Shown here: in pieces, positions 1 to 8,274 of the stretch
How the letters are laid out: each line of letters starts with the position of its first letter
Numbering within the stretch: position 1 is the first letter of the stretch
Assembly: GCA_036521995.1 (NCBI GenBank)
Contig: DATDGR010000227.1
Coordinates: 1-33,696, forward strand
Length of the DNA: 33,696 nt
Direction: 5' to 3'
Origin: Gp13-AA77 sp036521995
GTDB taxonomy: Bacteria > Acidobacteriota > Terriglobia > UBA7540
Program-made: the position numbers and the translations under genes
Notes under the pieces: model-generated
What the model was told of the DNA's origin: nothing
The model's database searches: none
The model's input: only the letters and a program-made list of their open reading frames with translations

Positions 1-189
1 ATCGTGATTGTCTCCGAACGCTGGACCTCACCCGACTTGCAGGCCGTGGTGTATAGCAAACGCACGGATCCGCGGTTTGGGACTACGATCTATCAGTTAA
101 CGAACGTCAGCCGCCAGGAGCCTAATGGTTCTTTGTTCCAGGTTCCTGCGGACTATACCGTCAAGGAAGGTCCTCCTCGACCCCGCTGA
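1..189 (+). CDS. C-terminal end of an uncharacterised protein (5' truncated by window edge)
   Basis: The reading frame is open from base 1 and ends in TGA at 187-189, so this is the last 62 or so residues of a gene that begins outside the window. The end reads as a beta-rich tail with the pieces SPDLQAVVYSKRTDPRFGT, YQLTNVSRQEP and SLFQVPADYTV. From memory this pattern (a Ser-Pro-Asp-Leu strand, DPRFG, then EP-x-SLF-x-VPADY) closes many acidobacterial proteins of unknown function, often secreted ones. No catalytic residues can be assigned. The GTG at 4 is unlikely to be the true start, because the codon before it is also open and the homologous region starts further upstream. A strong inverted repeat just after the stop supports this being a genuine 3' end. 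Confidence 0.7.
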   Translation: MVIVSERWTSPDLQAVVYSKRTDPRFGTTIYQLTNVSRQEPNGSLFQVPADYTVKEGPPRPR

Positions 190-199
190 AGGCGATCAG

Positions 200-241
200 G
201 GTGGTGCAGGCTTTGAGCCTCGAAGGGATGCCTGCACCACC
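200..241 (+). terminator. Long-stem transcription terminator after the first gene
   Basis: GGTGGTGCAGGC (200-211) and GCCTGCACCACC (230-241) form a perfect 12-bp stem with an 18-nt loop, followed by TGTTTCTTA. It lies 11 nt after the stop codon of the truncated first gene. The T-tract is imperfect, so it may act as a terminator or as a 3'-end stabilising hairpin. Confidence 0.65.
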
Positions 242-752
242 TGTTTCTTAGCGGCCCATCACTCCTCGGATCGCCCCCCTCCTGCTATCGCCTGCCACGA
301 ATCCACGGACATCGAACGGCTTAGAACGATTCAATCTTTTTGAGACTGGGCGTGAAACGCTGGACGCCCCTGCGTCACTAACCAATCTAAGGGCGCTTGA
401 GGGTGTTGCCTGGCGCCCGACGCTGGACGAGCTTGAATGCAAGCGCGAACCAAGGTATGGGAACAGCCCGGAAGCGCCGGAATCGGTCGGGAATCGTTTG
501 GAGTCTGGCCATGAGGACTTTGACCTACTTTCTTGTCTGGGCCGCGCTGTCGGGCGCGCCGGAGCTTCTCTTGAGCTTCGTGATTGGCCTGATCTCTCGG
601 ACGCTCAGCCGCGCCGCCAGGAATGCGTCTGCTTCCGCACCTTTTCCTTCGATCTCCGCCGTAACGGGCGTGAACACGACCGAAGAACGGTACTTCTAGG
701 ATTCGGGGCCAGAGTGGAACCTGGCCAGGGCCTTTGAAAGCGAGTGCCAGCT
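242..752. other. Non-coding stretch before the sigma factor gene
   Basis: About 510 bp with no convincing gene. A 100-codon frame at 397-699 (+) has an Arg-rich, Ser/Ala-rich composition with no recognisable motif, and it overlaps other open frames of equal quality, so it is not called. The promoter of the downstream ECF sigma factor should lie here, but no clear -35/-10 pair stands out. Confidence 0.5.
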
Positions 753-1439
753 ATGCAGAATGCAAACGCGTCGACAACCTCCGTCGCCTCCGGTAGACTT
801 GGAGGGCCGTCTGTTCCAATCCGGCGCGCGCGAAAGACATACTGCGGCGCCTTTGGCAGCGCCTTGGAAATCCAGGAATTCGACGCCCAGTACGTCAATC
901 GCCTATCGGAAGGCGATCCCGCCACCGAGAGGCACTTCACCGCCTATTTTGGCGAGTTCCTTCGGATCAAGCTCCGCCGGCGGAATTGGCCCACACCTGA
1001 TGCCGAAGACATCTGCCAGAAGACTTTCCTGAGGGTCTGGCAGACACTCCGTGAGAAGGGCGGCCTGAAGCAACCGGAGAGTCTGGGTGCGTTCGTCAAT
1101 TCCGTTTGTAACAACATCGTTCACGAGTCCTATCGGGACCGCATTCGAAACCCTTCGGTCGACCCCGCCGACCACGAGCCGGTCGATCGCACGATTGATA
1201 TGGACGGCGCTTTGATAGCCCAGGAACGCAAGCGGCTGGTCCAGGCCGTCCTTGACGAGCTCCCCGACGCCGACCGTAAGATCCTGCGCATGATCTTCTG
1301 GGAGGAAGCGCCCCGGGATGTGATTTGCAAAGAGATGAACGTGGACCGCGACTACTTGCGCGTCTTGCTTCATCGCGCCCTGGCGCGATTCAAAGGCCTC
1401 GCTGCCGGAAACCGCGCCCTGGCGGCGGGCGGATATTGA
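753..1439 (+). CDS. ECF-type RNA polymerase sigma factor (sigma-70 family)
   Basis: Directs RNA polymerase core enzyme to a specific set of promoters. Region 2 runs roughly over residues 45-110 and contains the helix PDAEDICQKTFLRVWQTL, the usual ECF 'ED-x-x-Q-x-TF-x-x-W' core-binding pattern. Region 4 covers about 165-215, with LDELPDADRKILRMIF followed by a helix-turn-helix-like VICKEMNVDRDYLRVLLHRA. There is no sigma region 1 or 3. ATG 753 is used; GTG 744 is in frame just upstream. Similarity to the family seems to begin only around residue 38 (LEIQEFDAQYV), so the true start could be further downstream. The gene is followed after 107 bp by a zinc-finger anti-sigma-like membrane protein, the normal arrangement for a sigma/anti-sigma pair, and then by two paralogous unknown genes that may be its targets. 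Confidence 0.88.
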   Translation: MQNANASTTSVASGRLGGPSVPIRRARKTYCGAFGSALEIQEFDAQYVNRLSEGDPATERHFTAYFGEFLRIKLRRRNWPTPDAEDICQKTFLRVWQTLREKGGLKQPESLGAFVNSVCNNIVHESYRDRIRNPSVDPADHEPVDRTIDMDGALIAQERKRLVQAVLDELPDADRKILRMIFWEEAPRDVICKEMNVDRDYLRVLLHRALARFKGLAAGNRALAAGGY

Positions 1440-1546
1440 AGGCCACAAGTGTTGATTCTCTGGCAACCCGAGGGGTCCATGAGTCCACCCTCGAAAAGGA
1501 TGACTCCAGATCATGCAAGAGCGAAAGAAGCTCGGGAGAGATGACC

Positions 1547-2236
1547 ATGCAACATACTGACGCTGATCGAACCTTAGCACCCGAGAGATACCTGCTCGGT
1601 GAGATGTCCTCCACCGAGATCGAGGAATTTGAGGAGCATCTTTTCCTCTGTCAAGAGTGTGCCGAAGCCGTGAAGACAGGAGCAACGTTCGCGGACAACG
1701 CGCGCGCCGTCTTCAAGGACGAGGCCGCGGTTGCGGCTTTTCAATTGCAGCCCGCGAAGGAGCGCAAACGGACGGTAACGCCCTGGTGGCAGCGGCTTAC
1801 CTTTCCTGTTCTGGCGCCCACTTTCGCGGCCCTCATGCTGCTTTGCGGCGCCGGATACCAGCGCTTGGTGGTGATTTCGCAACTGCAGAGGCAGCTGGCC
1901 CAGGCGACGGCTCCCCAGGCTCTTCCCGCTTTCGCGCTCCACTCTGTTTCTCGAGGCAGCGCGCCGGTCATCCAGGTGTCGGCCAATGCCGGGTCCTTCA
2001 GTCTTTATTTCGATGTGGCCACGGAGAGTACTTCGGGCTATAGTTGCGAGGTTCGGGATGCGTCGGGCGCTACGAGGTCCTCGATCCAGGTTCCGCAACC
2101 GAAGCCCGGAGAGTTTGTGTATCTCTTGTTGGATCGCTCCAAACTTCCGGCAGGCGACTACAACCTCGTGGTGAGTACCGAGGGACCGGATTCGAAGGAG
2201 GTCGGCCAGTATCCCTTCAAGCTTGAGTATCAATAG
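1547..2236 (+). CDS. Zinc-finger (zf-HC2-like) membrane anti-sigma factor
   Basis: Probably binds and holds the upstream ECF sigma factor inactive at the inner membrane until a signal arrives. The N-terminus begins APERYLLGEMSSTEIEEFEEHLF and carries HLFLCQECAEAV at residues 27-38, the H-x3-C-x2-C signature of zinc-binding anti-sigma domains. A single hydrophobic segment (FPVLAPTFAALMLLCGAGY) lies at about residues 86-104. The outer portion of about 120 residues is beta-rich (SFSLYFDVATES, PGEFVYLLLDRSKLPAGDYN) and resembles extracytoplasmic sensor domains of such proteins. ATG 1547 is preferred because GGGAG (1534-1538) sits 8 nt upstream; ATG 1541 is in frame but too close to it. The stop codon overlaps the ribosome-binding site of the next gene, so the two are probably co-transcribed. 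Confidence 0.82.
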   Translation: MQHTDADRTLAPERYLLGEMSSTEIEEFEEHLFLCQECAEAVKTGATFADNARAVFKDEAAVAAFQLQPAKERKRTVTPWWQRLTFPVLAPTFAALMLLCGAGYQRLVVISQLQRQLAQATAPQALPAFALHSVSRGSAPVIQVSANAGSFSLYFDVATESTSGYSCEVRDASGATRSSIQVPQPKPGEFVYLLLDRSKLPAGDYNLVVSTEGPDSKEVGQYPFKLEYQ

Positions 2237-2245
2237 GAGGCCCTT

Positions 2246-2938
2246 ATGGAAAGAAGGTTCCTTTACCATGCTCTGGCATCGGGAGTATCCGGCAAGATCA
2301 CCTCGCCGTTTCAAGACCTGATCGAGGTTCAGGGGGCCAGCGCCCTGCCGTCGACCGGAGGGTATTCGGCCTCGCGAGTCGAGAGCTTCCGCTACAAGCA
2401 GATCCTCTCGCTGGGCGCGGTTACGACCCTGACCGTCGGCAGCTTCAGCGAGCAAAAGCGAACTTACGACACGCTGGTGACGGCAACGATCGAGCAATTG
2501 AACATCCTTAATGTGGTCACGGCTGACCGGATTGTGACCCGCCTGGCTTCGGCGCAGCCGGAAGAAGGCGGTCCGCCGCGGGTCAGCATTCTGGGCAGCC
2601 TGATTGAGAATCTCAACATTGCGGGCTACCCACTGGATATACGGCCCGACCCCAGGCCGTTCGAGAAGTACGAGAGGCCCAGGAGGGTCGAACTTCGGAG
2701 CCTGGTCGATCCACCCGATTTGGACGAAAGCTGCGGGTTTAGAGTCGACGAGGACGGCGCCTTCGAGGTGCCGCAGTTCGGCCGGCTGTACCTGGCGGAG
2801 TTTCTTAGCACCGCTTGCTATCAAAGCCTGACCATGCTGCGCGTCGAGCTGGGTTGCCCGGTCGCGACGGGAGGAGGACACCCGGCCTCTTTGAGCATCG
2901 GCCACGGCTCCAGCAATGGTGAGTTTTTCCCTCCGTAA
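2246..2938 (+). CDS. Uncharacterised protein, first of two tandem paralogs (choice-of-anchor-P-like)
   Basis: No function is recognised. The 230-residue protein opens with RRFLYHALASGVSGKI, has a Ser/Thr/Val-rich beta-strand core (SLGAVTTLTVGSFSEQK, TATIEQLNILNVVTADRIV) and ends in HGSSNGEFFPP. The alternating 'TxTIExLxILxxVTAD' texture recalls choice-of-anchor P proteins, but no signal peptide is visible, so a cytoplasmic or unconventional location has to be considered. AGGAGG (2235-2240) sits 5 nt before the ATG and overlaps the anti-sigma stop codon, which points to translational coupling in one operon. The next gene is a longer paralog with the same N-terminal motif, the same core and an identical last 11 residues. 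Confidence 0.75.
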   Translation: MERRFLYHALASGVSGKITSPFQDLIEVQGASALPSTGGYSASRVESFRYKQILSLGAVTTLTVGSFSEQKRTYDTLVTATIEQLNILNVVTADRIVTRLASAQPEEGGPPRVSILGSLIENLNIAGYPLDIRPDPRPFEKYERPRRVELRSLVDPPDLDESCGFRVDEDGAFEVPQFGRLYLAEFLSTACYQSLTMLRVELGCPVATGGGHPASLSIGHGSSNGEFFPP

Positions 2939-2984
2939 AGGGCCAAACTCCTCCGGGCTTCGGACTTCACCGCAGGAGGCTACC

Positions 2985-3890
2985 ATGAAAGTGCGCGATT
3001 TTTTGACGCCCGGCGCTCCGGCGACCGGATTGGGCGGATCGCTGGAGGCGGCTGCTTCGGGGGGCGGCACGGCTGCCTCGACAGCCCCGTCATCCAGTAC
3101 CTCTTCCAGCGCCGCAAGGCGATTCCTTTATCACGCCCAGGCGGTGGGAGTGGCCGGGCAGATCCCCGGACCGCCGGCGCAGACCATCCAGAGCCAGGCT
3201 CCCAGCGTCCTGGCAGTCACCGGTGGCGTGTCGTCGTCCCGTGTAGACAGCTTCACCCACCCAAGCCTCTTGACCTGCGGGCCCATCCAGACCCAGGTTA
3301 AAGGCGTTTACGATCAAGGCTCGCAGGCTCACATCACCGAGGTGACCACCACGATCGAGAACTTGAAGGTTCTCGACTACGTGACCGCCGACCTTATTTC
3401 CACGGGCTTGCGCGCTACCTTCACCGAAGGAGCCAGCGAGAGTTCGATCGTGCCTTTGGAGAGCAAGATCGTGAACCTCCGCGTGGGAGGCTCCCCGGTG
3501 AGCGTGGAGATCGATCCGGCGCTGTTCTCGGCGCTGGACACTTTTGCCAAGTTGCAAGCCCGCCTCCAAAGCGATTCCGCCTTTCGCGCGGCCCAGGGGT
3601 CGCCACCGCTCGGCGGCACTGCCGTATGTACTTTCGCCACCCAGGTCGCCGTGGACCACCCCGGAGTCGTGGTCGAGGGCAATGCCATCCACTTGCCGCA
3701 GTTCGCCACCGTGTACCTGGCGGAGTTGATCTTTCAGCCCAAGCTTCGAACCATCGGGATGCTGAGGATCGAGCTGGGCTCAACCCCGGCCCTGGCCCTG
3801 GCCGCCGTGGCAGGCGCCCCGAGCCACCAAGCCACGGGGCATGTCATGGCTGCTCATGGCAGCAGCAATGGAGAGTTCTTCCCGCCTTAA
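2985..3890 (+). CDS. Uncharacterised protein, second tandem paralog with Ser/Thr/Ala-rich N-terminal linker
   Basis: A 301-residue paralog of the preceding protein. Residues 1-44 are a low-complexity Gly/Ala/Ser/Thr linker absent from the first copy. RRFLYHAQAVGVAGQIPGPP follows from residue 45, then the same beta-rich core (SRVDSFTHPSLLTCG, TTIENLKVLDYVTADLIS), and it ends in the same HGSSNGEFFPP. Matching landmarks, including 'PQF(A/G)xxYLAE', run through both copies in the same order, so this is an old tandem duplication that has diverged. ATG 2985 is chosen because AGGAGG lies 6 nt upstream; an open frame runs further 5' into the previous gene but lacks that signal. No signal peptide or membrane segment is visible. 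Co-transcription with the sigma/anti-sigma pair is inferred from close spacing. Hairpins begin about 40 bp after the stop. Confidence 0.75.
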   Translation: MKVRDFLTPGAPATGLGGSLEAAASGGGTAASTAPSSSTSSSAARRFLYHAQAVGVAGQIPGPPAQTIQSQAPSVLAVTGGVSSSRVDSFTHPSLLTCGPIQTQVKGVYDQGSQAHITEVTTTIENLKVLDYVTADLISTGLRATFTEGASESSIVPLESKIVNLRVGGSPVSVEIDPALFSALDTFAKLQARLQSDSAFRAAQGSPPLGGTAVCTFATQVAVDHPGVVVEGNAIHLPQFATVYLAELIFQPKLRTIGMLRIELGSTPALALAAVAGAPSHQATGHVMAAHGSSNGEFFPP

Positions 3891-3913
3891 CAGGCTGCGC
3901 AAAAAGGGGCGGC

Positions 3914-4007
3914 TGTCATCCTGAGCGATAGCCACGGCACGGTTTGTGTGCCGTGGGCTTTTCCTCCCGGGAACTAAAAACCCACGACACTGAGAAGCGT
4001 GTCGTGG
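3914..4007. repeat. REP-like double hairpin with GTCATCCTGAGC box
   Basis: A TGTCATCCTGAGCGATAG box is followed by two related stem-loops: CCACGGCAC/GTGCCGTGG (3932-3940 with 3948-3956) and CCACGACAC/GTGTCGTGG (3982-3990 with 3999-4007). Both stems are 9 bp and perfect and differ at one symmetric position. The first is followed by GCTTTTCC and may also terminate the sigma operon. The GTCATCCTGAGC box recurs at 31597, which supports a dispersed repeat family. Confidence 0.65.
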
Positions 4008-4164
4008 CTACCACCGTTTCGATTCCTCCAGTCCCGCCCACCTTCGATCTTTTCGCGCGCTTGTCATCGCATCCTCCTTCAGTTTGTGCGCGGCGATTAT
4101 GGACCGCTCGGGCCATGAGGGTAAGTTCCATAACCTGATGATACGGCATCAGTAAGACGGCTCA

Positions 4165-4362
4165 GGTTCGTTTTGGGTTCGTTTCGGGTTCGTTTTTTCG
4201 ACATCCCGAGGGCCTCACTGATTCTAAGCAACTTATCTCCACAGCCATCGTCAAAGCTCGGGTTCGTCTGGTTCGTTCTAGGTTCGTTTTTCGACATTTT
4301 TGTTGATTCTAAACAGCTTCTCGGGTTCGTTTTTGCAATTTTTTGACCGGGGGGGAGGGGTC
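4165..4362. repeat. GGTTCG / TTTTCGACA / GATTCTA repeat tract (locus A)
   Basis: GGTTCG occurs seven times (4165, 4176, 4187, 4261, 4270, 4281, 4324), the first three at an exact 11-bp period. Two composite units each read GGTTCGTTTTT-TCGACAT, a spacer of 7-15 nt, then TGATTCTAA (GATTCTA at 4220 and 4305, 85 bp apart). The tract ends in a G-run, GGGGGGGAGGGG. It lies directly downstream of the minus-strand gene at 4377-5426. The reverse strand is open as a peptide rich in K-x-N-E-P and K-T-N-P, which is probably a by-product of the repeat. Nothing else is seen in 3891-4376. Confidence 0.7.
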
Positions 4363-4376
4363 CCTCAGAGGCCCCT

Positions 4377-5426
4377 TCAAGGGAGACCCGTCTGACCCTG
4401 TTCCACAGCGCCGTTCGCGACCTCGTCCTCGGTCTCATCCGCGGCTTCCAAAGCCGCCGGGCGGATTAGCCCCATTGCCTTGAGCAGCCCCGTAATCACC
4501 CACTGTTTGCGGTCGATGGCCTGCCGTAGACGCTCCCCTTGCAGGTTCATCCAGATATCGTGGCGGGTGGGACCCAGGCGGCCCAGGCAGGCGGCCCGGG
4601 TCATGGTCTTCTGGTCCAGTTCCAGGCGGTAGGCCGTGATGGCGTCCTGCTCTTCGGCCGCTACCAGGTCCAGCAGGCCCTCGAACTGTTCGTGGCTCAG
4701 GGGCTCGCGGCCGGCCGGATTCATCAGGCGCTCACAGCGAATGCAGATGGTCTGCGCCCGGGCGTATTTCGGGTCGAGCTCCTTGCCGTAGAGGTTGTGC
4801 AGCAGGAACTTCAAATTGAAGTCCCGCCGGGTGAGTTTCAACTTGAGCGCGGCCAGGTATTTCATCTGCTCCTTGAACTTGCCGGCGGAGTCCTCTTGAT
4901 GTTGGAGCCCGCCCTCGGCGATTTCCTTCATCGTGGCGGGCAGCTCGCGGTCCATCTGGTGGAACAGGAGGCGCCGCTTGAGATCGTTCTGCTGCCAACG
5001 GTCCTCGAGCTGGGCGTCACGGATGCGCTCCCAAGCCTCCAGTTCCAGGCGCAGCCGGGCCAGGTCCTGAAAGTGCATCGCCAGCAGCGGAGGCGCGGGC
5101 TCGTAGGGCGCGATCAGCTCGCGGTAGAGCACCTCGGCGGACGCCAGCTCCTGATTCAGCGTTTTGGCCTCGGCCAGGCCCAGAAGGCGGATGGGGAGCT
5201 TGCGGGCGTTCTGGCTGGCGCGTTGCTTGCCCGCGTCGGTGACGGGACCCCGGGACTTGCGCCCGTTGGCCCGGCTGGCGGCGCGCCGAAGGGGGGAGGT
5301 GGCTCGCGGCGGGCGCGGCTCGCTTGCCGCTCCGGTCGCCACGGGCGGCGTCCCATGCGCTCCGCCCGGTTCCCCTGGGCCCTCGTGAGGATATTCCGCC
5401 TGCTCGTTGTGTCGTTCGAATGCCAT
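4377..5426 (-). CDS. Conserved hypothetical protein of the 'GPxTxAGKxxxSxNA' family
   Basis: No function is known. The 349-residue protein has a Pro/Arg-rich disordered N-terminus, then a basic motif at residues 49-77 (RAASRANGRKSRGPVTDAGK, RASQNARK) followed by a long, charged, probably all-helical body (FQDLARLRLELEAWERI, EQMKYLAALKLKLTRRDF). From memory, acidobacterial and planctomycete genomes carry many genes whose N-terminus reads like 'ANxxxSTGPxTxxGKxxSxxNAxKHG'; this one replaces the usual KHG with RKLP. There is one CxxC (IRCERL region has a single further Cys), not enough for a confident zinc site. ATG 5426 is preceded by AGGAGG. The stop is followed at once by a GGTTCG/GATTCTA repeat tract. 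The pairing with repeats and the lineage-restricted expansion suggest a selfish or repeat-associated gene, but that is inference. Confidence 0.6.
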   Translation of the reverse strand: MAFERHNEQAEYPHEGPGEPGGAHGTPPVATGAASEPRPPRATSPLRRAASRANGRKSRGPVTDAGKQRASQNARKLPIRLLGLAEAKTLNQELASAEVLYRELIAPYEPAPPLLAMHFQDLARLRLELEAWERIRDAQLEDRWQQNDLKRRLLFHQMDRELPATMKEIAEGGLQHQEDSAGKFKEQMKYLAALKLKLTRRDFNLKFLLHNLYGKELDPKYARAQTICIRCERLMNPAGREPLSHEQFEGLLDLVAAEEQDAITAYRLELDQKTMTRAACLGRLGPTRHDIWMNLQGERLRQAIDRKQWVITGLLKAMGLIRPAALEAADETEDEVANGAVEQGQTGLP

Positions 5427-5761
5427 AAAGCCTCCTGAGAATTATCCGGTGATCGTGCCACTGAAAACGCCCCTGTCATGCCCTGGTGACTCCGTCGGCT
5501 GGCGCAGCAGGCATCGCACCCTAGGAGATGTTGTTGCACACCGCCGGAGCCTAGTCAATGGGAAGTTTGGTCAACAAATGGTCAATAATATGGGCTGGGC
5601 AAACTGTTGTCTGTAGGCTAGATACCGCGACGGCGACGCGATAGGGAACTGAGAGGCGGGCCGTTCGGCCCCATTTCTATTGTCCGGGGGCGCAGCCGGC
5701 AGCACCCTACAGCCCCTTACAGGCCCGAACTGCGCCATACTGGAGTAACGGGGAGGGTCTG
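5427..5761. other. Divergent intergenic region
   Basis: A 335-bp gap between divergently transcribed genes. GGGCCG-TT-CGGCCC at 5658-5671 is a short perfect palindrome followed by CATTTCTATT. GGGGAGGG (5751-5758) is the ribosome-binding site for the CHAT gene. Promoters for both genes must lie here but none can be picked with confidence. Confidence 0.45.
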
Positions 5762-8266
5762 GTGTTCCGATCGAGAGTTGGAGGTCCTGGCCGCGCGCTG
5801 CTTCTTCTGGCGCTCTTGCTATCGGCTTGCTCGCACCGGGCGGGACCTGACCTTGACTCGATCTTCAAGCAAGCGAACTCGCTCCGCGAACATAGCGACC
5901 TGAAGCAGGCGCTGTCTTTGGCAGATCAAGGCTTCTCGCAATCCTGTCAGCATCCGGATTCCGATGAGTGCTGGAGATTTCGTCTGCTGAAAGCTGAAGT
6001 GCTGATCGGCCTGGGCAGGACTCCCGAGGCTTCCCAGTTGCTCACGACTTCCGCTCCGCCTGGCCAACCTGAGCTGCAAGCCCGCCTTCTGCTCGACCAG
6101 GGTTATGCCGCATACAAACTGACCCGTTTTGCGGACTCCAAGGCGCTGCTGGATCGGTCTCTTCAAGTTGCCGAGTCCGGGCAAGAGTGGCCGCTAGTCG
6201 CGGAAATCAAGGTGCGGCGTGGAGCCGTGCTGAGCCGGTTAGACGACGCGGCCGGTGCCGAAGCTGACTTTCAGGACGCCTTACGCCTGGCCAGGCAATC
6301 CAAGAACGCCTATTTCGAATTCTCAGCGCTCGCAAACTTAGCAATCTTGCTCCAGAACAAGGCACGGTACGACGAAGAAGCGGCTTCGCTGGAGCAGCTC
6401 CGCGACGTTGCCGGTCAACTTCAATCCAAGAGCTACACCGCGCGCCTGCTGAACAATCTCGGCTATTGCTATCTCCAGCTTGGCCTGCCCGAACGGGCGG
6501 CTCCGCTCTTCGACCAGGCGCAGAAGCTGGCGGAGCAGACCGGCGCGCCGACAGACCAGCAGATTGCTCTGGGGCATTCGGGAGACATGTTCAGTGGCCA
6601 GGGAGAGTACCGCCGGGCGCTTTCCTACTACCAGCGGGCCCTCGATGTCGCCCGGCAGTCACACGACCAGCGCTGGGTGGCTAAATGGCTTTCCCAGATG
6701 GCTGACACCGAGCTGGCGACGGGAGACGTGACGCAGGCCGAAGACTACAACCGCCAGGCGCTTGCCCTTCAGGCACAAATCGACACTCCTGGAGAACGGC
6801 TGTGGCCTCAAATGAATGCGGCCCGCATCGCCGAGGCCCGGCAACAGTTCGGCGAAGCCGAGGATACCTATCGATCGGTGGTTAAGGCTGCGGAGAGGCT
6901 AGCCGGGACCCAAGAGCCCGCGCTCCTGCTCGAAGCCCGCGGAAGGCTGGCGAATCTTCTAGTGGAGACGCACCGGGCTCCGGAGGCGGAGGCTGAGTTC
7001 CGGGCCGCCCTCGCCTTGATCAACAGCACCCGCGCCGCGCTTCAGCAAGATGAGTATCGGATCACTTTTTTTTCCAGCCTGTTGGACTTCTACCAGGAGT
7101 ACGTGGATTTTCTCATGGCCGAGGGCCGGGACCTGGACGCGCTGCGGGTGGCGGAATCCAGCCGGGCGCGGGTGCTGGCCGAGAAGCTCGGCGAAAGCGA
7201 TCCTGCCGGTCACGGGTCGCGTGAGTATGATTACCGCAAGCTGGCTCGAACTTCCAAGACCGTCCTGCTCTCGTATTGGCTGGCGCCTCGCCGGTCATTT
7301 CTCTGGGTCATCACACCGGGAAAGGTCGCGACTTTTCAGCTTCCTGCTCAATCCGAAATTGAAGCGTTGCTGCAAGCCTACGGCGGGGCTATCGAACAGC
7401 TTCGCGACCCGGTGCGCGAAGACAGTGACGTTGGCCGCAAACTTTACCAGGCTCTCCTGGCGCCTGCCCAAGCCTTGATTCCGCCGGGATCGAGGGTCGC
7501 GGTGGTTCCCGACGGTGAGTTGCACAATCTCAATTTCGAGACCTTGCCGGTCGGCGGCGCCCAACCGCATTACTGGATCGACGACGTCAGTGTCTCCGTG
7601 CTCCCGTCGCTCGATCTCGTCTACCGCCACACCAGCGGACGGGAGAATCACTCCCGCTCGCTGTTGCTGATCGGTGACCCGTTACCTCCGGACCAGAGAA
7701 CCTTTTCAAGACTCCCCAACGCGGCGTCAGAAATGAGTGGCATCGAGCACCAATTCAGCGATGCTGTGGTCCGCTCCGGGACCGCGGCCGGGCCCCAGGC
7801 CTACGCCGCCGCAAAGCCGGAACAGTTTTCCGTTATCCATTTTGCCGCGCACGCCGAAGCCAATCAGGAAGATCCGCTCGATTCCGCCATTGTTCTGTCC
7901 CCGCAGGGTGACCGCTACAAGCTCTACGCCCGAGACGTGGTGAGTCTGCCCATTCATGCCAACCTCGTCACCATTTCAGCGTGTCGCGGCGCGGGAAGCA
8001 GAACTTATGCCGGAGAGGGACTGGTCGGCTTTGCCTGGGCGTTCCTGCAGGCCGGCGCTAGAAATGTGGTGGCGGGATTGTGGGAAGTGGATGACCGATC
8101 CACGGCCGAGCTGATGGAGAAGATGTACTCGGGGCTGCGCAGCGGAATGAGTCCGCAGGATGCTCTGCGGAGCGCCCAGTTGGCACTTCTTCAGTCCGAA
8201 GAAACCTATCGCAAACCTTACTACTGGGCTCCTTTTCAAGTCATAACGGACGCGCTCGCTTACTGA
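5762..8266 (+). CDS. TPR-CHAT domain lipoprotein (caspase-like protease family)
   Basis: An 834-residue protein. Residues 8-23 form a lipoprotein signal with lipobox LSAC, giving a lipid-modified Cys23, so it should be exported and membrane-anchored. Residues about 30-430 are helical tetratricopeptide repeats (for example NNLGYCYLQLGLPERAAPLF and GEYRRALSYYQRALDVA). The C-terminal 330 residues are a CHAT domain, a caspase-clan fold. The catalytic dyad is visible as His697 in VIHFAAHAE and Cys741 in VTISACRGAG, and the domain ends with the usual KPYYWAPFQVI. CHAT proteins can be proteases acting in regulated cell death, defence or peptide processing, with TPRs as partner-sensing arms; no adjacent substrate gene is evident here. 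The start is GTG 5762 with a GGGGAGGG site 3 nt upstream. A hypothetical gene follows after 8 bp and is probably in the same operon. Confidence 0.88.
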   Translation: MFRSRVGGPGRALLLLALLLSACSHRAGPDLDSIFKQANSLREHSDLKQALSLADQGFSQSCQHPDSDECWRFRLLKAEVLIGLGRTPEASQLLTTSAPPGQPELQARLLLDQGYAAYKLTRFADSKALLDRSLQVAESGQEWPLVAEIKVRRGAVLSRLDDAAGAEADFQDALRLARQSKNAYFEFSALANLAILLQNKARYDEEAASLEQLRDVAGQLQSKSYTARLLNNLGYCYLQLGLPERAAPLFDQAQKLAEQTGAPTDQQIALGHSGDMFSGQGEYRRALSYYQRALDVARQSHDQRWVAKWLSQMADTELATGDVTQAEDYNRQALALQAQIDTPGERLWPQMNAARIAEARQQFGEAEDTYRSVVKAAERLAGTQEPALLLEARGRLANLLVETHRAPEAEAEFRAALALINSTRAALQQDEYRITFFSSLLDFYQEYVDFLMAEGRDLDALRVAESSRARVLAEKLGESDPAGHGSREYDYRKLARTSKTVLLSYWLAPRRSFLWVITPGKVATFQLPAQSEIEALLQAYGGAIEQLRDPVREDSDVGRKLYQALLAPAQALIPPGSRVAVVPDGELHNLNFETLPVGGAQPHYWIDDVSVSVLPSLDLVYRHTSGRENHSRSLLLIGDPLPPDQRTFSRLPNAASEMSGIEHQFSDAVVRSGTAAGPQAYAAAKPEQFSVIHFAAHAEANQEDPLDSAIVLSPQGDRYKLYARDVVSLPIHANLVTISACRGAGSRTYAGEGLVGFAWAFLQAGARNVVAGLWEVDDRSTAELMEKMYSGLRSGMSPQDALRSAQLALLQSEETYRKPYYWAPFQVITDALAY

Positions 8267-8274
8267 GATATTCG

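Noticed and set aside
397..699. A 100-codon plus-strand frame with one hydrophobic segment before the sigma factor
   Set aside because: No ribosome-binding site, no recognisable motif, and competing open frames on both strands.
1574..3070. A 498-codon minus-strand open frame across the anti-sigma gene and its neighbours
   Set aside because: It is antisense to three well-supported genes, has no family motif and is Arg/Gly-rich, as expected from high-GC shadow frames.
4097..4438. A 113-codon minus-strand frame rich in K-x-N-E-P and K-T-N-P
   Set aside because: It is a translation of the GGTTCG repeat tract and overlaps the 3' end of a better-supported gene; a peptide product is possible but unsupported.
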